This document shows, in pieces, positions 48,013 to 52,500 of a stretch of DNA of 52,500 nucleotides. The position numbers and the translations under genes were made by a program. The stretch comes from Caulobacterales bacterium. Lineage in GTDB: Bacteria > Pseudomonadota > Alphaproteobacteria > Caulobacterales > Aquidulcibacteraceae. The notes beneath the pieces were generated by a model. It made no database searches and was not told the origin of the DNA. It saw only the letters and a program-made list of their open reading frames with translations. The first letter of the stretch is position 1, and every line of letters starts with the position of its first letter. The stretch is from positions 1-52,500 of the forward strand of contig JAFLCU010000002.1 of assembly GCA_017303355.1 (NCBI GenBank), read 5' to 3'.

Positions 48013-48972
48013 TTAACGGAAGAAGCCGCGCAAGGCGCTGAAAGCCGCGCTACGCAATTGCTTGCGCCGCCGCGCAACATGGGCGCGGCCGAGTTCCCAG
48101 ACGAGCGCCGCCGCATCAACATTAGCGATCGCGCGCAGCCGCCGTGCGATTTCGGCTTTCGCCAGCACCGCGCCGCTCAGATCGACATGGCCGTACGCAT
48201 AAGCGATCAGCGCCAAGGCGATCAGCCGGTCCTGCTCTGCCTCCGTCTCCGCCGCCATCAATTCGGGGCGGCGAAAATAGAGCACGTCGCCATGAATGAG
48301 CTGGCCCTCCGAAAGCGGGATCGGCCCAGGCGCCCAGCGATCGTTGCGCACCTTTGTGCCGCGCCGCCAGGCATGCAGCTGCGGAAAGCGCGCCAGCATA
48401 AAGCCCTTCGCGCGCAGCTCCGCATCGACATCGGCGAACAAAGGCTGATCCTTATAGATCGGCGCGAACTCCACCTCGCTGCGGATCGCCAGCAATTGCG
48501 ACACCAGGTTCGGCGCCGATTGCATCGCCTCAAGTTCAGCGCCCTGAATATCGATCTTCATGTAGTGCGCATCAGTGAACTGAAAGCGCTCCGCCACGGC
48601 GTCAAGCCGCTCGACGCGCACGCTCACCTGTCCATCGAGAATGAAATAATCGTCGCGCGCATAAAGGGCGGCAAAGTTCGGATCGGCGGTGAGCAGCGAA
48701 GTGCAGCCGCGCGCGCGATAGAGATTGAGCATGCGCTCTTCATCCGCGCGCCCCACGGCGGTGGGAATGTAGCGCAGCGCGCGCAAACCCGACGCGCCGG
48801 CGTTCACGGTCGCATTCAGCCGATCGCACTCTTCATTATCCGGCTCAAATCCGATCGCCTCGACCGCCGCGCCAATCGCGGAAAGATCGGTGGTGAAGCC
48901 GCCGCGCGCGCCAATATCGAGACCGACAATGCGCGTTGCGCGCAGCACTTGATCGAGAAGCGGATTGGCCAT
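48013..48972 (-). CDS. FkbM-family methyltransferase
   Basis: The 319-residue protein has a SAM-binding fold: IVGLDIGARGGFTTDL, then AIGFEPDNEEC, and HYMKIDIQGAELEAMQSAP typical of FkbM. It probably methylates a sugar or other glycan-linked group. The last 80 residues are an extra helical region (QDRLIALALIAYAYGHVDLS). It follows the glycosyltransferase by 13 nt, so both may act on the same surface polysaccharide. Confidence 0.88.
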   Translation of the reverse strand: MANPLLDQVLRATRIVGLDIGARGGFTTDLSAIGAAVEAIGFEPDNEECDRLNATVNAGASGLRALRYIPTAVGRADEERMLNLYRARGCTSLLTADPNFAALYARDDYFILDGQVSVRVERLDAVAERFQFTDAHYMKIDIQGAELEAMQSAPNLVSQLLAIRSEVEFAPIYKDQPLFADVDAELRAKGFMLARFPQLHAWRRGTKVRNDRWAPGPIPLSEGQLIHGDVLYFRRPELMAAETEAEQDRLIALALIAYAYGHVDLSGAVLAKAEIARRLRAIANVDAAALVWELGRAHVARRRKQLRSAAFSALRGFFR

Positions 48973-48985
48973 TGCGAACTCGTCT

Positions 48986-50026
48986 CTATGCGCCGCGCGC
49001 GGTTTGGATTTCGGAAATTTGCGCCGCCATCTTCGCCCAGAAGGGCTTGGCGCCGTACGCGGCCATCAAATCGTCGCGACCTTTGATCGCCATCGCGCGC
49101 ATTTCTTGGAGATGCCGCGTCGCGTGCTCAAGCGCCGTCGTCAGCGCCGCCGCATCGCCGACCGGAAACAGCAAGCCATAGGTGCCGCCGCCCAGCGCGT
49201 CGCGATGCACGAAAATATCGCTCGCGATCACAGGCACGCCGTGATGCAGCGCCTCGCGGATCACCCACGAATACGATTCCCATTCCGATGGCAGCACCAG
49301 GATGTCGCTCTGGTCGAAATGCGAGAAAGGCGCGGCCAGCCAACCAGCCATGCTGACGGTCTTGCCGCTCGCGGCCGCCGCCGCGCGCACATCGTTCTCC
49401 TGCGAACCGGCGCCGATGATGCGCAGCTCCGTTTCCGGCGCCAGAGTCGCGGCGGCGAACGCCCGCACCAGCGTCAGCGGGTCTTTCACCTGCTCGACGC
49501 GGCCAAGAAAATTCAATCGCACGCGCGCCGGCGCATCGGCGCTCGGGCCCGGTTCGTCCGCGGCCGGCACGAACGGATTGCCCAGCATGCGCACGCGCGT
49601 ACGCGGCAGCGCCGCTTGCGCGCGCGTTTGCTGATCTTGGTTCAGCGTCACGACGAGATCGGCGCGCGCCTTGTGTTTGAAATTGTCGGAATGGCAGCGC
49701 GTCATCATCACGGTGCGCGGAAACATGCGCTTCAGCGCCGGCATCGCCAGATCGCTGTGCGCCATGATGAAATCGGGATCGCCGCCGCGTGCGCGAATCT
49801 CACGCCGAATCCGCGCGAAATCGGGCAAAAATGGAAACAGCGGCGATGTGATCGATCGCGGCGCCTCGATCACGTCGATGCCCGCATCACGCAGCGGCTG
49901 CGCCGCGGGCCCCGCGTACAAGCACACCGCGCGCACGCCAGCGGAGTCGAACAGGCGCGCATAATGAAAGAGCGAGGTGAACACCCCGCCCCGTCCCTTC
50001 ATGATCGCAACCTGCACAGCGAACAT
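48986..50026 (-). CDS. Glycosyltransferase family 1/4-type
   Basis: The protein has 346 residues from the ATG at 50026. The GT-B C-terminal domain shows LNFLGRVEQVKDPLTLVRAF, ELRIIGAGSQENDV, the DILVLPSEWESYSWVIREAL block with the E-x7-E motif and HGVPVIASD. The N-terminal acceptor domain starts MFAVQVAIMKGRGGVFTSLF. The frame continues upstream but there it reads through the tRNA gene, so the later start is chosen. It probably adds a sugar to an exported glycan. Confidence 0.9.
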   Translation of the reverse strand: MFAVQVAIMKGRGGVFTSLFHYARLFDSAGVRAVCLYAGPAAQPLRDAGIDVIEAPRSITSPLFPFLPDFARIRREIRARGGDPDFIMAHSDLAMPALKRMFPRTVMMTRCHSDNFKHKARADLVVTLNQDQQTRAQAALPRTRVRMLGNPFVPAADEPGPSADAPARVRLNFLGRVEQVKDPLTLVRAFAAATLAPETELRIIGAGSQENDVRAAAAASGKTVSMAGWLAAPFSHFDQSDILVLPSEWESYSWVIREALHHGVPVIASDIFVHRDALGGGTYGLLFPVGDAAALTTALEHATRHLQEMRAMAIKGRDDLMAAYGAKPFWAKMAAQISEIQTARGA

Positions 50027-50088
50027 GCGCGCTCCCCGGGCGACACTAGAGATTTCCGCGCGCCGCTCCAATCGCGCACGCGCAAAGC

Positions 50089-50120
50089 AAAAAGGCCCCG
50101 CTGTTTCCAGCAGGGCCTTT
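50089..50120 (-). terminator. Terminator of the rRNA operon
   Basis: AAAGGCCC-CGCTG (50091-50103) pairs with CAGC-A-GGGCCTTT (50108-50120) with one mismatch, followed on the minus strand by TTTTT. It lies just past the tRNA-fMet 3' end. Confidence 0.85.
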
Positions 50121-50142
50121 CCTGATTTGTGAGCGCACTTTT

Positions 50143-50219
<77 letters not shown>

Positions 50220-50357
50220 TCAGCGCTCACAAATCAAAGCTTGATCGCTAAACACAAACGGCCGCGTTTGAGCGCGGCCGGACGTGTACGGCCGAAGCCG
50301 TCATTGTGATTGAGGGTTCTTGGACTTTGTTGACTTTATTCGCACGCGGCCCGGGCA

Positions 50358-50475
50358 GACCCGGCAGCGACCTACTCTCCCACGCCTTAAGACGTAGTAC
50401 CATCGGCCCTGGGGGACTTAACTACCGAGTTCGGGATGGGATCGGGTGGGGAACCCCCGGCATAGCCGCCAGGTC
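50358..50475 (-). rRNA. 5S ribosomal RNA
   Basis: The 118-nt stretch has the closing helix GACCTGGC/GCCGGGTC at its ends and the conserved core CCCGATCCCATCCCGAACTC on the minus strand. The ends are set from the helix and may be off by 1-2 nt. Confidence 0.95.
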
Positions 50476-50561
50476 GGCGCGAGCCGCGCGCAAATGAGGT
50501 GACATTGTCTGTGTTGCGTTCGTAGTGGCGACGCAGTCGTCGCCGTGCATGAACGATGATC

Positions 50562-52500
<1,939 letters not shown>

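Overview
The window looks like the chromosome of a GC-rich alphaproteobacterium, probably of the Caulobacterales/Hyphomonadaceae type (inference). The signs are an rRNA operon ending 23S-5S-tRNA-fMet, fused cysNC, alphaproteobacterial DusA, small DUF1289 proteins, and a plasmid backbone with DUF736, ArdC and RPA-type RepA genes. A large integrated plasmid-like island sits in dusA.

Left chromosomal arm (1-6129, mostly minus strand): a retron-type reverse transcriptase fused to a C-terminal TIR domain, cut by the window edge, with a short candidate msr-msd RNA upstream; an acyl-CoA dehydrogenase; two small secreted proteins; DUF1289 and a short membrane protein; a TauE/SafE exporter; and dusA, which carries an 81-nt in-frame palindromic insertion.

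Island (about 6080-38900): it is bounded by copies of the dusA 5' end and by repeated TGTGACCG sites that look like integrase arm sites. The integrase is truncated. The backbone is that of a mobilisable iteron plasmid: parA and a ribbon-helix-helix partner beside a large array of 8-bp phased repeats (candidate centromere); a MOBQ-type relaxase-helicase beside an IncQ-like oriT; an ArdC N-domain fused to a DpnD-like protein; two DUF736 genes; a ParD-ParE-CcdA-like operon; and RepA with nine iterons. The cargo is respiratory and nitrosative-stress genes: cbb3 oxidase ccoNOQP with ccoI, ccoS and DUF2189, then Rnk, RIC, a truncated haemoglobin, NsrR, SodB, a ferritin-like protein and a redoxin. 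A defence-like tail follows: AbiEi/AbiEii, DUF488 with two partner genes, and an HNH endonuclease.

A second small island (about 38875-40683) has almost the same right end but no integrase; it carries marR, a monooxygenase-domain gene and a membrane protein. The displaced original 5' end of dusA lies beyond it at 40662-40716, so elements have accumulated at this site.

Right chromosomal arm (40717-52500): a second group III truncated haemoglobin, cysD-cysNC for sulfate activation, two short-chain dehydrogenases, a LytTR-type two-component pair, a FkbM methyltransferase, a glycosyltransferase, and the distal end of an rRNA operon on the minus strand.
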